From Planctomycetota bacterium (GTDB lineage: Bacteria; Planctomycetota; Phycisphaerae; UBA1845), in NCBI GenBank assembly GCA_016200265.1, contig JACQFE010000018.1, forward strand, positions 42,151 through 106,150: a DNA stretch of 64,000 nt, read 5' to 3'. Below are positions 1 through 9,582 of the stretch, in pieces; the first letter of the stretch is position 1; each line of letters starts with the position of its first letter. The notes beneath the pieces are model-generated. The model saw only the letters and a list, made by a program, of their open reading frames with translations. It ran no database searches and was not told the DNA's origin. The translations under genes and the position numbers were made by a program.

Positions 1-261
1 CGTCGGTAAAACCACCCGGCCTATGCCCGCTTCCGATCTGCGCGAACCGGGCGCTCCTTACCACCCCCGATCACCTGGAGCGACTCCTTCCGCCCTATAA
101 TAGTACTCGATTCGCATACCCGGACGCAAGAGCAAAATGGCGACTCGGCTCGTAAAGCTGCAGTGAATCCTCGCGGACTTTTCTACACATATTTAATGGA
201 ATAATTGCGGTCCTTTCAGGATTTGCGTCCGATACCTCCGGCGCCCTACCGATCACTTATT
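1..261. other. Leading intergenic sequence, no gene recognised
   Basis: No plausible reading frame with a ribosome binding site is visible here. A TATAAT hexamer occurs at 96-101, but the matching -35 position does not resemble TTGACA, so I do not call it a promoter. The upstream neighbour lies outside the window. Confidence 0.4.
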
Positions 262-290
262 TTGACCGGGTGCTAAAATAGGAATATATT
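262..290 (+). promoter_or_regulatory. Sigma70-type promoter of acnA
   Basis: TTGACC at 262-267 and TATATT at 285-290 are separated by exactly 17 bases, close to the housekeeping sigma70 consensus. Transcription would start near 297, leaving an untranslated leader of about 50 bases before the acnA start at 348. No operator is evident. Confidence 0.6.
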
Positions 291-347
291 ATCGCTCGAT
301 GTGACCCTCCAAATCATGTATTGCGATGAAAAAAGGCAGGCCAAACG

Positions 348-3071
348 ATGAATAGCCCAAAAAATGATCCGTTCGGCAGTCTTGGAACGCTTAAAACCTC
401 CGCAGGGGATGTGCAACTTCATCGCCTGCAACCACTTACGAAACATGGGGTGAAGCTGGAAGCCCTTCCCTTCAGTATCCGGGTGCTGCTGGAAAGCGCC
501 TTGCGGAGCATCGATGGGTTTGCAGTGAAGGCCAACGACGTTGCCACGATTGGGGCGTGGACACCGTCGGGTCGGCCGGCTCGCGAGGTTCCGTTTGTGC
601 CGGGTCGTGTCCTTCTTCAGGATTTCACGGGGGTTCCATGCATCGTCGATCTTGCAGCCATGAGAGATGCCATCGGGCGTCTTGGCGGCGACCCGCGAAA
701 AATTAATCCCCAAGTCCCTGTCGACCTCGTGATTGACCATTCCGTGCAAGTGGATGCATTTGCGTCGCCGGACGCATTGGGCATCAACGCCGACTTTGAG
801 TTCGTGCGCAATCTGGAGCGTTATCAATTTCTGCGTTGGGGGCAGAAAGCATTTGAGAATTTCCGTGTCGTTCCGCCGGCCACAGGAATCGTCCACCAGG
901 TCAATCTCGAATATCTCGCACCGGTCGTACTGACGCGAAAGACTCAGAGTGGAACATTCGCATTCCCGGACAGTCTTGTTGGTACGGACAGTCACACCAC
1001 GATGATCAACGGTCTCGGCGTCGTCGGCTGGGGTGTTGGAGGCATCGAGGCTGAAGCCGCGATGCTCGGGCAACCGCTCTACATGCTGCTGCCCGATGTC
1101 GTCGGTTTCAAACTGACCGGCTCTCTTTCTGAAGGCGCGACCGCGACGGACCTCGTTCTCACCATTACGGAAATGCTCCGCAAGAAAGGCGTCGTCAACA
1201 AGTTCGTCGAGTTTTATGGCGAAGGCGTTTCCAGCATGAGCGTGCCGGATCGTGCCACGATTGGAAACATGGCCCCCGAATACGGCGCGACCGTTGGATT
1301 CTTCCCCGTCGATGCTGAGACACTTCGCTTCCTTCGACAAACTGGCCGACCGCCGGAGCTTGTGGACCTTGTCGAACGCTACTTGAAAGAGCAGGGCCTG
1401 TTCCGCACCAAGGACACTCCGGAGCCACAATTCACCGACAAGATGTCGCTGGATCTTTCCACTGTAGAGCCGAGCCTCGCCGGCCCCAAGCGACCGCACG
1501 ATCGCGTTCCGCTCAGTCAAGTTCGATCATCGTTTGAGGCCGCACTGCGTGCGCCGGTAAAAGATCGCGGTTTCGCTCTCGACGATGCGACCGCCAAGAA
1601 ATCCGTCGATGTGCGAATGAACGGCGACGTGAACAAATTGCATCACGGCTCGGTGGTGATCGCGGCCATCACCAGTTGCACAAACACGTCGAACCCATCG
1701 GTTATGCTGGCCGCCGGATTGCTCGCCAAAAAAGCCGTCGAGCGCGGACTGCACGTCCAAAAGTATGTCAAGACCAGTCTCGCACCCGGCTCGCGAGTCG
1801 TGACTGAATATCTGCGCGAAAGTGGACTCGGCAAATATCTCGATCAACTTGGATTCCAAACCGTCGGTTACGGCTGCACGACGTGCATCGGCAATAGCGG
1901 ACCATTGCCCGAGCCTGTTGCGGAGGCAGTGACCAAGGGAGATTTGGTCGCTGCAGCGGTCCTTAGTGGAAATCGAAACTTCGAAGGTCGCATTCATCCG
2001 CTTGTAAAGGCCAATTACCTCGCCTCGCCCCCGCTCGTCGTTGCATTCGCGCTGGCAGGTCGCACGGACATTGATATGACCCATGAGCCGCTTGGAAACG
2101 GGCGCGATGGAAAACCCGTTTACCTGCGGGACATTTGGCCTTCGCAGCGCGAGATCACAGACACCGTCGCACGATGTGTCACGGCCGAACAGTTCCGTAC
2201 CCAATACGCACACGTGTTCGACGGCAATGAACGGTGGAATCAGATTGCCGGCGCGAGTTCGGCCACATATCAATGGGACGCGAACTCGACCTACATTCAG
2301 AATCCGCCATTCTTCGACAATTTGATGCCCAACGTTTCGCACGTCACGCCGATCACGAGTGCTCGAGTGCTCGTCATGCTCGGCGATTCCGTCACCACGG
2401 ATCACATTTCTCCCGCCGGTTCGATCAAGGCCGATTCGCCGGCCGGGCGCTATCTGCAGGAACACGGCGTCACGCAAAAGGACTTCAATAGTTACGGCTC
2501 GCGGCGCGGCAACGATCGCGTCATGACTCGCGGCACGTTTGCGAACATCCGCCTGCGAAACTTGCTCGCCCCCGGAACGGAGGGTGGCGTCACGATTCAT
2601 TTGCCTAGCGGAAAATCAATGAGCATTTTCGATGCTGCCGGTGTCTACAAATCCGAGCATACGCCGCTTGTCGTGATCGCCGGAAAAGAATACGGCTCGG
2701 GCTCATCGCGCGACTGGGCCGCCAAAGGCACGTTGCTTCTCGGCGTCCGCGCGGTTCTTGCCGAAAGCTACGAACGCATCCATCGCAGCAATCTCGTGGG
2801 CATGGGCGTTTGGCCGCTGGAATTCGTCGCCGGACAAAATCGCGAGTCGCTCGGCATCACCGGCCGGGAATTGTTCGACTTCCCCGACCCGAACCAGTCG
2901 CTCAAGCCCATGCAGGAAGTTGAAGTGCGGCTGACCGATCCGAAAACGAAAGTCGCTCGCGCGATCATGCTGGTGTCACGCATCGACACCGCCGTTGAGG
3001 CCGATTACTTCCGCAACGGCGGAATCCTCCCGGCGGTTCTCCGAAGGCTGGCAAAATCCGGCGTACGATAG
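348..3071 (+). CDS. acnA: Aconitate hydratase, AcnA/IRP1 type
   Basis: Cytoplasmic [4Fe-4S] enzyme that isomerises citrate to isocitrate in the TCA cycle. The 907-residue length fits the monomeric AcnA family (E. coli AcnA is about 890). The three cluster ligands are visible as Cys444 (in [10 protein letters not shown]) and Cys510 and Cys513 (in [10 protein letters not shown]). The C-terminal swivel domain carries the [10 protein letters not shown] active-site segment. The ATG at 348 is preceded by a purine-rich AAAAAAGGCAGG stretch and by a well-formed promoter at 262-290, so the gene looks monocistronic. No truncation or frameshift is seen. The identification is firm; whether it also binds RNA like IRP1 cannot be told from sequence. 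Confidence 0.97.
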   Translation: MNSPKNDPFGSLGTLKTSAGDVQLHRLQPLTKHGVKLEALPFSIRVLLESALRSIDGFAVKANDVATIGAWTPSGRPAREVPFVPGRVLLQDFTGVPCIVDLAAMRDAIGRLGGDPRKINPQVPVDLVIDHSVQVDAFASPDALGINADFEFVRNLERYQFLRWGQKAFENFRVVPPATGIVHQVNLEYLAPVVLTRKTQSGTFAFPDSLVGTDSHTTMINGLGVVGWGVGGIEAEAAMLGQPLYMLLPDVVGFKLTGSLSEGATATDLVLTITEMLRKKGVVNKFVEFYGEGVSSMSVPDRATIGNMAPEYGATVGFFPVDAETLRFLRQTGRPPELVDLVERYLKEQGLFRTKDTPEPQFTDKMSLDLSTVEPSLAGPKRPHDRVPLSQVRSSFEAALRAPVKDRGFALDDATAKKSVDVRMNGDVNKLHHGSVVIAAITSCTNTSNPSVMLAAGLLAKKAVERGLHVQKYVKTSLAPGSRVVTEYLRESGLGKYLDQLGFQTVGYGCTTCIGNSGPLPEPVAEAVTKGDLVAAAVLSGNRNFEGRIHPLVKANYLASPPLVVAFALAGRTDIDMTHEPLGNGRDGKPVYLRDIWPSQREITDTVARCVTAEQFRTQYAHVFDGNERWNQIAGASSATYQWDANSTYIQNPPFFDNLMPNVSHVTPITSARVLVMLGDSVTTDHISPAGSIKADSPAGRYLQEHGVTQKDFNSYGSRRGNDRVMTRGTFANIRLRNLLAPGTEGGVTIHLPSGKSMSIFDAAGVYKSEHTPLVVIAGKEYGSGSSRDWAAKGTLLLGVRAVLAESYERIHRSNLVGMGVWPLEFVAGQNRESLGITGRELFDFPDPNQSLKPMQEVEVRLTDPKTKVARAIMLVSRIDTAVEADYFRNGGILPAVLRRLAKSGVR

Positions 3072-3162
3072 CGGTGGCATCTTGCGGCGATGAAAAGGTT
3101 TTGGAAAAGTTTGGGACCGATCTATGACGGTTCCTAATATCTATCCGCGCGTTGATTTCAAA

Positions 3163-3247
3163 CGTCCCGGAGGGACGGCATGAAAATAGCCCAGCGTTTC
3201 CAACGCTGGGAACAGAGATCGCCTCAAGAGCCAAGTGCCGGAGGCAC
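3163..3247. repeat. Cluster of short palindromes (REP-like element)
   Basis: Three perfect hairpin-forming palindromes follow one another in the acnA downstream gap: 3163-3177 (CGTCCCGGAGGGACG), 3190-3210 (a 9-bp stem from CCCAGCGTT with a TCC loop) and 3235-3247 (GTGCCGGAGGCAC). There is no T-tract, so a simple terminator is unlikely for the set. I believe such cassettes recur in planctomycete intergenic DNA, which would make this a dispersed REP-like element, but that is from memory and was not searched. Confidence 0.5.
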
Positions 3248-3446
3248 GACTGATCGGGCCTGACGGCATCGCGATTATGTTTTTGGGATTCGGTACGAGT
3301 GCCCATCCCTTGACGAGATTGATTTCCCGAAAATTTTTTCGGAATTCATGCCGGCACATAGACCCACGCACCAAGAGGGAACGTACAATGGCCTAGACCT
3401 GGTCAGAATCCACCCGCGCTGGTTGTCTGAGAATTGGAGGAATCAG

Positions 3447-6400
3447 ATGCACGATCCGCGCGAACGGAACCATCCCTATTCGAAAATTCCAACTTACCTG
3501 TTGTCTGCCGGGTTGCTTGTTTTCACTCCCCTGGCCATCGCGCAGGCTCCAAATAAGGAAGAGATTGCCCGCGGTGCGTCGAACAGCGAATCAAACGCTG
3601 GTTCCAACTTCTTCGAGGCTGCTCCAGCGGTTGAAAGTCCGCCTGCCCTCCCTCAATTCTATCCGTTGCCTCAAGGAACCTCGTTCCCCTCGTGGACATC
3701 GAGTGTGGCCAGTGAGGCCGCTTCCGAGCGCCTGATCTACAGCAACACGCTTGGTAACGTTGCCGCCGCCTTCCACGCGGATTATTTGGCCGCCGACGAC
3801 ATCACCACGATTGTCCCCGACGGCTGTGCCTTAACGCGGTTCACGTTTCAATCGACGGGACGTGCGGACCCGGCTCAACCGGGCGGCCCGTACTCGATCA
3901 ACTACGCGCTCTATCAGTTTTGTCCGGGGTCGGTGACGGCCGCCAATCGTCCATCATTGATCATTCCGGGAACTTCCGGAACGTTGAATATCACGGACGA
4001 CGGGCTGCGCACCAACTCGATCATCCTCCCCCCCAACACAGTCGTGCCCATGAGTTTTTACCTCGGGGTGACCACGAATCGCGCCAACGTTGGAATCATC
4101 ATGGGTGGCCTGCCCACGATCGGCCTGTCGTGCGATACTTTTGATTACCCGTCATTGGCGTGCAACTCGAATCTCGGCGGCTTTCCGACCCAGCCTCACG
4201 CGAGTTTCAACGCGGAGTTCTTCACCGACGCCACCTGCCCGACAGCGTATGCCGGATATCGAAACGACAATCCCAAGAAAAGTGCGTTCCTTGGCGGGGC
4301 CAATCACACCATTTACGACGACATTCATTTGAACTCCGATAATTGTCAGATGTCGGCCTACGAAGTGATGGTCAAAGGCAGCGGTTTCTACTCGTTCGAC
4401 CTCGCGACTGCGTGCGGCGGGCCGGTGATTCCGGGAACTCACGGCGAAAAGCCCATTACGGCCACACCTGGCATACCCAACAAACTTCGATTCGCATTTG
4501 ACCCTCCGGTCCCAATTCCGCAGGACTTCTGGATCGGCGTCACCGTGAACACGACAACGTCAGGCGTCATCATGACCGGCCAAAATGCCTGCACCGGTTC
4601 CACGCAAGACCTTTTCTGTGACTTGGATCCATCCGGCACACCTCGAATCATCAGTCCTGCCGACAACTTGGTGCAGGCTTTCGACGTCACAATCACTTGC
4701 GCCGGGCCGGCCCCAACAGGCGCGTGCTGCGATCTGATCCAGCGCGACGAAAACGGAGAGGCCGTCTGCCGCGACGTTCCGCTGATGAACTGTGCACAAT
4801 ATGGTCCGATCTACGATTACAGCGGAATCATACAGCCCGCGCCTCAGTGGTCCGCCGGCGCGAATTGCGAAAGCAATCCATTTCCACATCCGTGCGGCAC
4901 CTCCGCCTGCTGCAAGCCAGGCGATACGTGTGAAAACCTCACGCAGAAACAATGCAACGCCGTCGAGCCCGTCGATCATCCCAAGATTTGGCAGCCCGCG
5001 CGATTCTGTAACGAGAATCTCCAATCTTGCCCATTTAGCGCGTGCGTGGACGCGAGTTTCCACTTCCCCTCCGGCGACTGCAATGTGGTCCATGATGGCG
5101 TTGGGTGCAATGATCCGTTCTGCTGCGAATTTGTCTGCGAAAAGGATTCCTGGTGTTGTCAAGTGGAATGGGATCGCGATTGTGTTGAGCTATTCGGTCA
5201 GATTTGTGATCGATTCGCCGCACACGATACATGCTACTGGGTGAACCCAATCTCGGCTGCCTTCCCGATTGACGCGACGAGCCATACCGCGTCGAGCAAT
5301 GTTCTCGCGACTCAGGAAGTCTCTGATCCACCAAACTGTTGCAATGACTTGGATTCCGGGGCCGCCGGCTACGGCACACTATGGTTTTCATTTACGGCCA
5401 CACATGACTCCGTCGCCATTGGCACGTGCAACACCGATGCCGCTCGCGACATGCTCTTCGGCGCTTACGCCGCGACGGACTCGAGTGATCCGCAATCCGC
5501 TTGCAACAGCCTCGTGCCACTGGCATGTGCCGATGACGACGGTTGTCCCGGCAACGAAAAGAGCGGAAAAGTTTGCGTCACCGGCCTGACGCCCGGCCAA
5601 ACCTATTACATCGTCGTCGGCTCGAAAACCACCGACGATCAAGGCCTCTTCCAGCTCGATCTCCAATCCCCCTGCTACAACGCTCCGACTTGGAACAGCA
5701 ACGACTGCAACTCGAACGGCCAACCCGATGGCTGCGACCTTGCCAGCAAGCATTCCTGGGATTGCAACAAAAACGGCGTCCCTGATGAGTGTGACATTGA
5801 GGCCGGAACAAGTCTAGATTGTGACGCCAACGACGTTCCTGACGAATGCGACTTGCGCAGTGAGTGGCTGGAAAAAAGTATCTATCCGGAGTGCACGACG
5901 GTCCGCGGTGTCGCGGTGCATAATGGACTCATCGCGGCTGGCGTTCTGTCATGGACCAGTGCCGCCAACGCAACAGAGAGCGTACATCTATATCGAGACA
6001 ATGGAATTTCATTCCAATCCATTCCTTCAATCAGGTCTCCACATGCTCCTAACATCATAGGACTCGGCAAGAGCATCGCCATTACAGACCAATGGATCAT
6101 TGTGGGAGCGCCCGACGTGTCGGTCGGTCCATATCCAGGAGCCGGCGCGATTTACGTCTTCCCGAATTCGAAAGACGTGCTTAATTTCACTTCAAAGCTA
6201 ATTGCTCCTGAGCCTGGCGATTCAGCTGGCTTCGGATCAAGTCTCTCCGCCGACGGAAATCGACTAATCGTCGGCTTGCGCGAGCCGGATAGCAAAACCA
6301 ATTCGATTGCACTCATTTATGAATGGGAAGTTGATCATTGGTCGACACCGCAGCCTTTGGTAGTTGACGCAGACGATTCTGCAGAAAGTGAATGGAGACC

Positions 6401-7232
6401 GGTATCCATATCCGGCAATATCGCCGCAGTCGGGGCATCCATCATGCCGGCAAGCGCCGCGGCCGATTCCGGACCAGTGGCGTTCATCTTTGAAAATCGT
6501 CATGGTGTCTGGCAACGAGCAGCAACAATCGCCAGAACGGATTTTCAATCGGCGCGGGGCAGCCCGTCGCTCGACGTTTTTGCCGATCGCATAATCGTCG
6601 GGTTTCCTTCGCCTGATTACGGTGTGCCGGGTCTGGTTGGAATTTACAAGCGCCGAGGGGACGCCTGGGTAAGCGAAACCTGGATTACGACTTATGTAAG
6701 TCCTCTGGTTGCGTTGGAAGGAGCATTTGCGGCGGTTGTTCTACCGGCAATCAGTGAAGTTGACACGTACAAGTTCGATGGAAAGCAGTGGTCATTCCTC
6801 AAGCGCATGACTATCGCCGAGGATTGGAACTACGCCTCGGGATTTGCGATGGATAGTTCGTGGACTGTAGCCAGAATCACATTGGGGGGCGGAGAGAATT
6901 GCGGTTCCATTTTTTACGCGGAAGGGCACCAGCAAGCGGATTGCAATCAAAACGGGATTTCCGACGCGTGTGACATCGGTTCCGGGGTCTCCCTCGACTG
7001 CAACGCCAACGAAATCCCCGATGAATGCGAGCCGTCATCATTCGGCGATTACGATCACGACGGCGTCGTAGACCTGCGCGACTTTGTGCACTTCGATGAA
7101 TGTATGACCGGACCCACAGGCCTGACGCCAACGCCGTGCTGCTCCGTGTTCAACTCAGTCCTCGATGCGAATCACCAGATCACCTTGCGGGATTTTTCAG
7201 AGTTCGGGAATGAATTCCATCCGGCGCCATAG
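3447..7232 (+). CDS. Large secreted Cys-rich protein with FG-GAP-like propeller and dockerin-like end
   Basis: Exported 1261-residue protein of unknown function. The frame is open from 3348, but the ATG at 3447 is chosen because GGAGG at 3436-3440 lies 6 bases upstream and the product begins with a signal peptide (hydrophobic stretch, then AIAQA). Residues about 30-420 hold two beta-rich segments. About 420-610 carry paired GACC/CC-x2-VC disulfide modules shared with the proteins at 9583 and 62889. About 630-760 form a pre-peptidase-C-like beta domain (TLWFSFTATH, GLTPGQTYYIVVG). Several DCNxNGxPDECD calcium-site-like repeats follow, then an FG-GAP-like beta-propeller (IIVGAPD, GSGSSLSADG-like blades, about 830-1130), and a dockerin-like C-terminus (DYDHDGVVDLRDF). 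It is probably a cell-surface or secreted structural or adhesive protein; no catalytic motif is visible. Confidence 0.85.
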   Translation: MHDPRERNHPYSKIPTYLLSAGLLVFTPLAIAQAPNKEEIARGASNSESNAGSNFFEAAPAVESPPALPQFYPLPQGTSFPSWTSSVASEAASERLIYSNTLGNVAAAFHADYLAADDITTIVPDGCALTRFTFQSTGRADPAQPGGPYSINYALYQFCPGSVTAANRPSLIIPGTSGTLNITDDGLRTNSIILPPNTVVPMSFYLGVTTNRANVGIIMGGLPTIGLSCDTFDYPSLACNSNLGGFPTQPHASFNAEFFTDATCPTAYAGYRNDNPKKSAFLGGANHTIYDDIHLNSDNCQMSAYEVMVKGSGFYSFDLATACGGPVIPGTHGEKPITATPGIPNKLRFAFDPPVPIPQDFWIGVTVNTTTSGVIMTGQNACTGSTQDLFCDLDPSGTPRIISPADNLVQAFDVTITCAGPAPTGACCDLIQRDENGEAVCRDVPLMNCAQYGPIYDYSGIIQPAPQWSAGANCESNPFPHPCGTSACCKPGDTCENLTQKQCNAVEPVDHPKIWQPARFCNENLQSCPFSACVDASFHFPSGDCNVVHDGVGCNDPFCCEFVCEKDSWCCQVEWDRDCVELFGQICDRFAAHDTCYWVNPISAAFPIDATSHTASSNVLATQEVSDPPNCCNDLDSGAAGYGTLWFSFTATHDSVAIGTCNTDAARDMLFGAYAATDSSDPQSACNSLVPLACADDDGCPGNEKSGKVCVTGLTPGQTYYIVVGSKTTDDQGLFQLDLQSPCYNAPTWNSNDCNSNGQPDGCDLASKHSWDCNKNGVPDECDIEAGTSLDCDANDVPDECDLRSEWLEKSIYPECTTVRGVAVHNGLIAAGVLSWTSAANATESVHLYRDNGISFQSIPSIRSPHAPNIIGLGKSIAITDQWIIVGAPDVSVGPYPGAGAIYVFPNSKDVLNFTSKLIAPEPGDSAGFGSSLSADGNRLIVGLREPDSKTNSIALIYEWEVDHWSTPQPLVVDADDSAESEWRPVSISGNIAAVGASIMPASAAADSGPVAFIFENRHGVWQRAATIARTDFQSARGSPSLDVFADRIIVGFPSPDYGVPGLVGIYKRRGDAWVSETWITTYVSPLVALEGAFAAVVLPAISEVDTYKFDGKQWSFLKRMTIAEDWNYASGFAMDSSWTVARITLGGGENCGSIFYAEGHQQADCNQNGISDACDIGSGVSLDCNANEIPDECEPSSFGDYDHDGVVDLRDFVHFDECMTGPTGLTPTPCCSVFNSVLDANHQITLRDFSEFGNEFHPAP

Positions 7233-7253
7233 TTTGGACCATCGTGTGGGGTG

Positions 7254-7274
7254 CCCCACCTCTTGAGGTGGGGG
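7254..7274 (+). terminator. Weak hairpin terminator candidate
   Basis: CCCCACC and GGTGGGG form a 7-bp GC-rich stem around a TCTTGA loop 21 bases after the preceding stop codon. There is no clear T-run after it, so it may be a dispersed palindromic repeat rather than a functional terminator. Confidence 0.3.
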
Positions 7275-7409
7275 ACTGAGTTTCGGTTTGCGGTGAGGCA
7301 CGGTCCAAATTTTTGCGGACCCCGCTCGCTCAAAAATGGAATTTCATCGAGCGCCCTCGAATTTGACCGCATAACCGCGATTTGCAGGTTTCAGACAATC
7401 ACCAAAACT

Positions 7410-7458
7410 TGTTTCACGTGAAACAGGTTTTCGCGCCAATCCCGTTTCACATGAAACA
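7410..7458. promoter_or_regulatory. parS centromere-like site (ParB binding), plus a degenerate second copy
   Basis: The 16-bp palindrome TGTTTCACGTGAAACA at 7410-7425 is a perfect match to the conserved bacterial parS consensus TGTTNCACGTGAAACA bound by chromosomal ParB. A second copy, CGTTTCACATGAAACA at 7443-7458, matches at 14 of 16 positions and lies 33 bp away centre to centre, about three helical turns, so both copies face the same side of the helix. The pair sits in the intergenic region between a secreted-protein gene and sppA. In other bacteria such sites cluster near oriC and nucleate ParB spreading. parA and parB themselves are not in the window. Confidence 0.85.
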
Positions 7459-7617
7459 TATCTGCGCCCATCTGCGAAATCTGTGGTTACACTTTTCGTC
7501 GACCTGGCCGGGTCGCGCCGTTTGCAACCCAAGACCGCAATTTCACCGCCGCGATTTTCTCGCCAAGAATTTGTATTTACTTCGTGCCCTTCGTGTGCTT
7601 CTTGGTGAGAAAACGGT

Positions 7618-8610
7618 TCATTGCCCCGGCGACCAGAGGTACATGAACTGAGGCGTGGGCGGCGTGAATGGCCCCTGCATGTCGAACTTCAGGAAGTTCA
7701 CGTCGTGTGACTGAGCGATCGGAGCTTCCGCGTAATAATTCGGCTTGTATTCGGCCGCGCGATGGTAAGTAACCACCTTGACTGATCGGGCATGGACGCG
7801 ATCCTTCGTCTGGCACACCGTCTCGCGCATCGTGGCGATGCGATCAATCAATCCATTTTGCAGAGCCTGAGTGGCCGTATAGACGCGACCGTCGGCCAGC
7901 GTGCGAATCTGATCTCGCGTCAACTTGGGGCGGCCCGCGACGACCACATCGACAAACTTCGCGTACATGTCGTCGATAATCGCCTGGAACAATTGCCGCT
8001 CTTCGGGCCGCATCGGACGAAACGGTGATCCGGAATCCTTGTGAACACCGGACGTGATCGCGTCGGTCGAGACGCCGATCTTGGCGAGAGTGCCGCTCAA
8101 ATCGATCGTCATCATGATCACGCCGATGCTGCCCGTGACCGTCGAAGGCTGGGCCACGATCTCATCGCACGCGCAGGAGATGAAATACGCGCCGCTGGCG
8201 GCCACATCCATCTGCACCGCGATCACCGGCTTTCCGGTCACCTTGCGGAAGTGCATGATCTCATCGTGCATCAATTCGCTGGCGACGACCGTGCCGCCGG
8301 GTGAGTTGATCCGCAGAATCACGGCCTTCACCCGCGAGTCGCAGCGGGCTTTGTCGAGTTGCTCGAGCAGCAGGCTGACGGGCTGCTCGCCGCGGCCGAA
8401 GAACTGCCCCCGCTCGCTGTTTTGAATCATGCCGCTGACGTCGATCACCGCGATCTTGTCGAACGCGAAGACCGAGTCGCTTTGGAGGACCGTTTCTTGC
8501 AGCTCGCGTTTGCCCGAAACCGGCGTGATTAATAGACTCGGGGCGCTGCAACCGGAGGCGAGAAGGATAACGATTGCGAGTAACGCAGAGGCTAGTTTGT
8601 AAGTTTGCAT
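7618..8610 (-). CDS. sppA: Signal peptide peptidase SppA, S49 family
   Basis: Membrane- or lipid-anchored serine protease that degrades remnant signal peptides after secretion. Of 330 residues, the first 21 form a signal with a lipobox-like LLASGC (Cys21). The S49 core follows: ILRINSPGG at about 98-106, the nucleophile Ser139 in AASGAYF, the TGSIGVI strand near 159-165, and the general-base Lys191 in GVHKDSGSPF. Length fits the short (single-domain) SppA form. It is transcribed away from the parS pair and convergently with the large gene ending at 7232. The start ATG lacks a strong Shine-Dalgarno. The catalytic pair is intact, so the assignment is solid. Confidence 0.92.
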   Translation of the reverse strand: MQTYKLASALLAIVILLASGCSAPSLLITPVSGKRELQETVLQSDSVFAFDKIAVIDVSGMIQNSERGQFFGRGEQPVSLLLEQLDKARCDSRVKAVILRINSPGGTVVASELMHDEIMHFRKVTGKPVIAVQMDVAASGAYFISCACDEIVAQPSTVTGSIGVIMMTIDLSGTLAKIGVSTDAITSGVHKDSGSPFRPMRPEERQLFQAIIDDMYAKFVDVVVAGRPKLTRDQIRTLADGRVYTATQALQNGLIDRIATMRETVCQTKDRVHARSVKVVTYHRAAEYKPNYYAEAPIAQSHDVNFLKFDMQGPFTPPTPQFMYLWSPGQ

Positions 8611-8690
8611 AATCGATTCAAGGACTGTGTAGCGCCATTCCTTGTGGGTGGCGCAGGTTTGTTACTTCATGATGTCAGTACGGCTACCGT

Positions 8691-8764
8691 CGTCATGCTG
8701 TGCGAAGCGAAGCATCTCTCGCGCCCTGGATTCTTCGGACGCTTGCGGCGACCTCAGAATGACG
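8691..8764. repeat. Dispersed imperfect inverted repeat (GTCAT-CTGA type), copy 1
   Basis: This element between sppA and tpx begins CGTCATGCTG, contains GCGAAGCGAAGC and ATTCTTCGG, and ends CTCAGAATGACG, so the two ends are imperfect reverse complements. The same end sequences occur at 53068-53138. It codes for nothing visible. The size and structure resemble a small palindromic mobile or REP-type repeat. Confidence 0.6.
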
Positions 8765-8776
8765 TTCAATCAACGC

Positions 8777-9286
8777 TTATGCGTACTGCTTCGCGGCCGC
8801 GAGCACGGCGTCGTAGTTCGGTTGATTCGCCACTTCCGGCACGTACTCGACGTATCGCAGCACGCCGCCTTTATCGACCACGAACACCGCGCGGCATTCG
8901 ATGCGAAGATCGGGAATCAACGTGCCAAAAGCTTTGCCGAAGCTGAGGTCCTGGTGATCGCTGAAGACTTGCAGCTTTTCGCGGTCGATGCCCTCGGCCC
9001 CGCAGAATCGCGCCTGCGCCGTGGGCAGATCGCAACTGATCGTACACCACACGACGCTGCTCAGCTTGGCGGCCTCATCGTTGAAGCGCTTGGTCTGCAA
9101 GGCGCACACCTGAGTGTCAAGCGATGGCACGACGCTGTAGATTCGGGCCTTGGCGGGCAGCTCCCCGAGCCGCACCTTGTCCGCGAGACTCTTCTTGAGG
9201 GTCGCGTCCGGGGCCTTATCGCCGACCTTCAGCTCCGGTCCTTCGAGATTGAGCGGTTTTCCCTTTAACGTGCATGTTCTCGCCAC
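8777..9286 (-). CDS. tpx: Thiol peroxidase Tpx (atypical 2-Cys peroxiredoxin)
   Basis: Reduces hydrogen peroxide and alkyl hydroperoxides using thioredoxin as the electron donor. The 169-residue length is normal for the family. The peroxidatic Cys61 lies in the signature PSLDTQVC and the resolving Cys95 in TAQARFC, giving the standard 34-residue spacing of Tpx. The thioredoxin fold segments (GDKAPDATL near the N-terminus, QPNYDAVLAAAK at the C-terminus) are present. There is no signal peptide, so it should be cytoplasmic. It is apparently monocistronic, on the same strand as sppA but separated from it by a dispersed repeat, and divergent from the next large secreted-protein gene. Confidence 0.95.
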   Translation of the reverse strand: MARTCTLKGKPLNLEGPELKVGDKAPDATLKKSLADKVRLGELPAKARIYSVVPSLDTQVCALQTKRFNDEAAKLSSVVWCTISCDLPTAQARFCGAEGIDREKLQVFSDHQDLSFGKAFGTLIPDLRIECRAVFVVDKGGVLRYVEYVPEVANQPNYDAVLAAAKQYA

Positions 9287-9582
9287 GATGTTTCTCCTTT
9301 GCTCGAGACACCCCGCGCGGTCCGGGCCGAACGCCGACCTCTCGCGCCCAAAGCCGCCGCGTGACGGCTGAAAGCGAGTAGATCGTAAGGCCGTGCGATG
9401 AGCCGGTCAATGAATTCGGAAACTTTCAAGAAGACTGAGCGTGAAACTTGATTCCGCGTGACAACGTCGTTATAAACTACGTGCAATTCGGCGACGGGGC
9501 GCAACCAGGACGAATCAGCATTGCCCGTCGCGGCGTGGGAGCAATAGGGGAATTCGAGTCTCTTTCTCGAAAGGGGGTTCCT

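Noticed and set aside
96..101. Isolated TATAAT near the window start
   Set aside because: The position 17 bases upstream reads ACCTGG and does not match a -35 element.
273..2600. Long minus-strand frames at 273-1520 and 1527-2600
   Set aside because: They are antisense to acnA, which is unambiguous, and their translations show no family resemblance.
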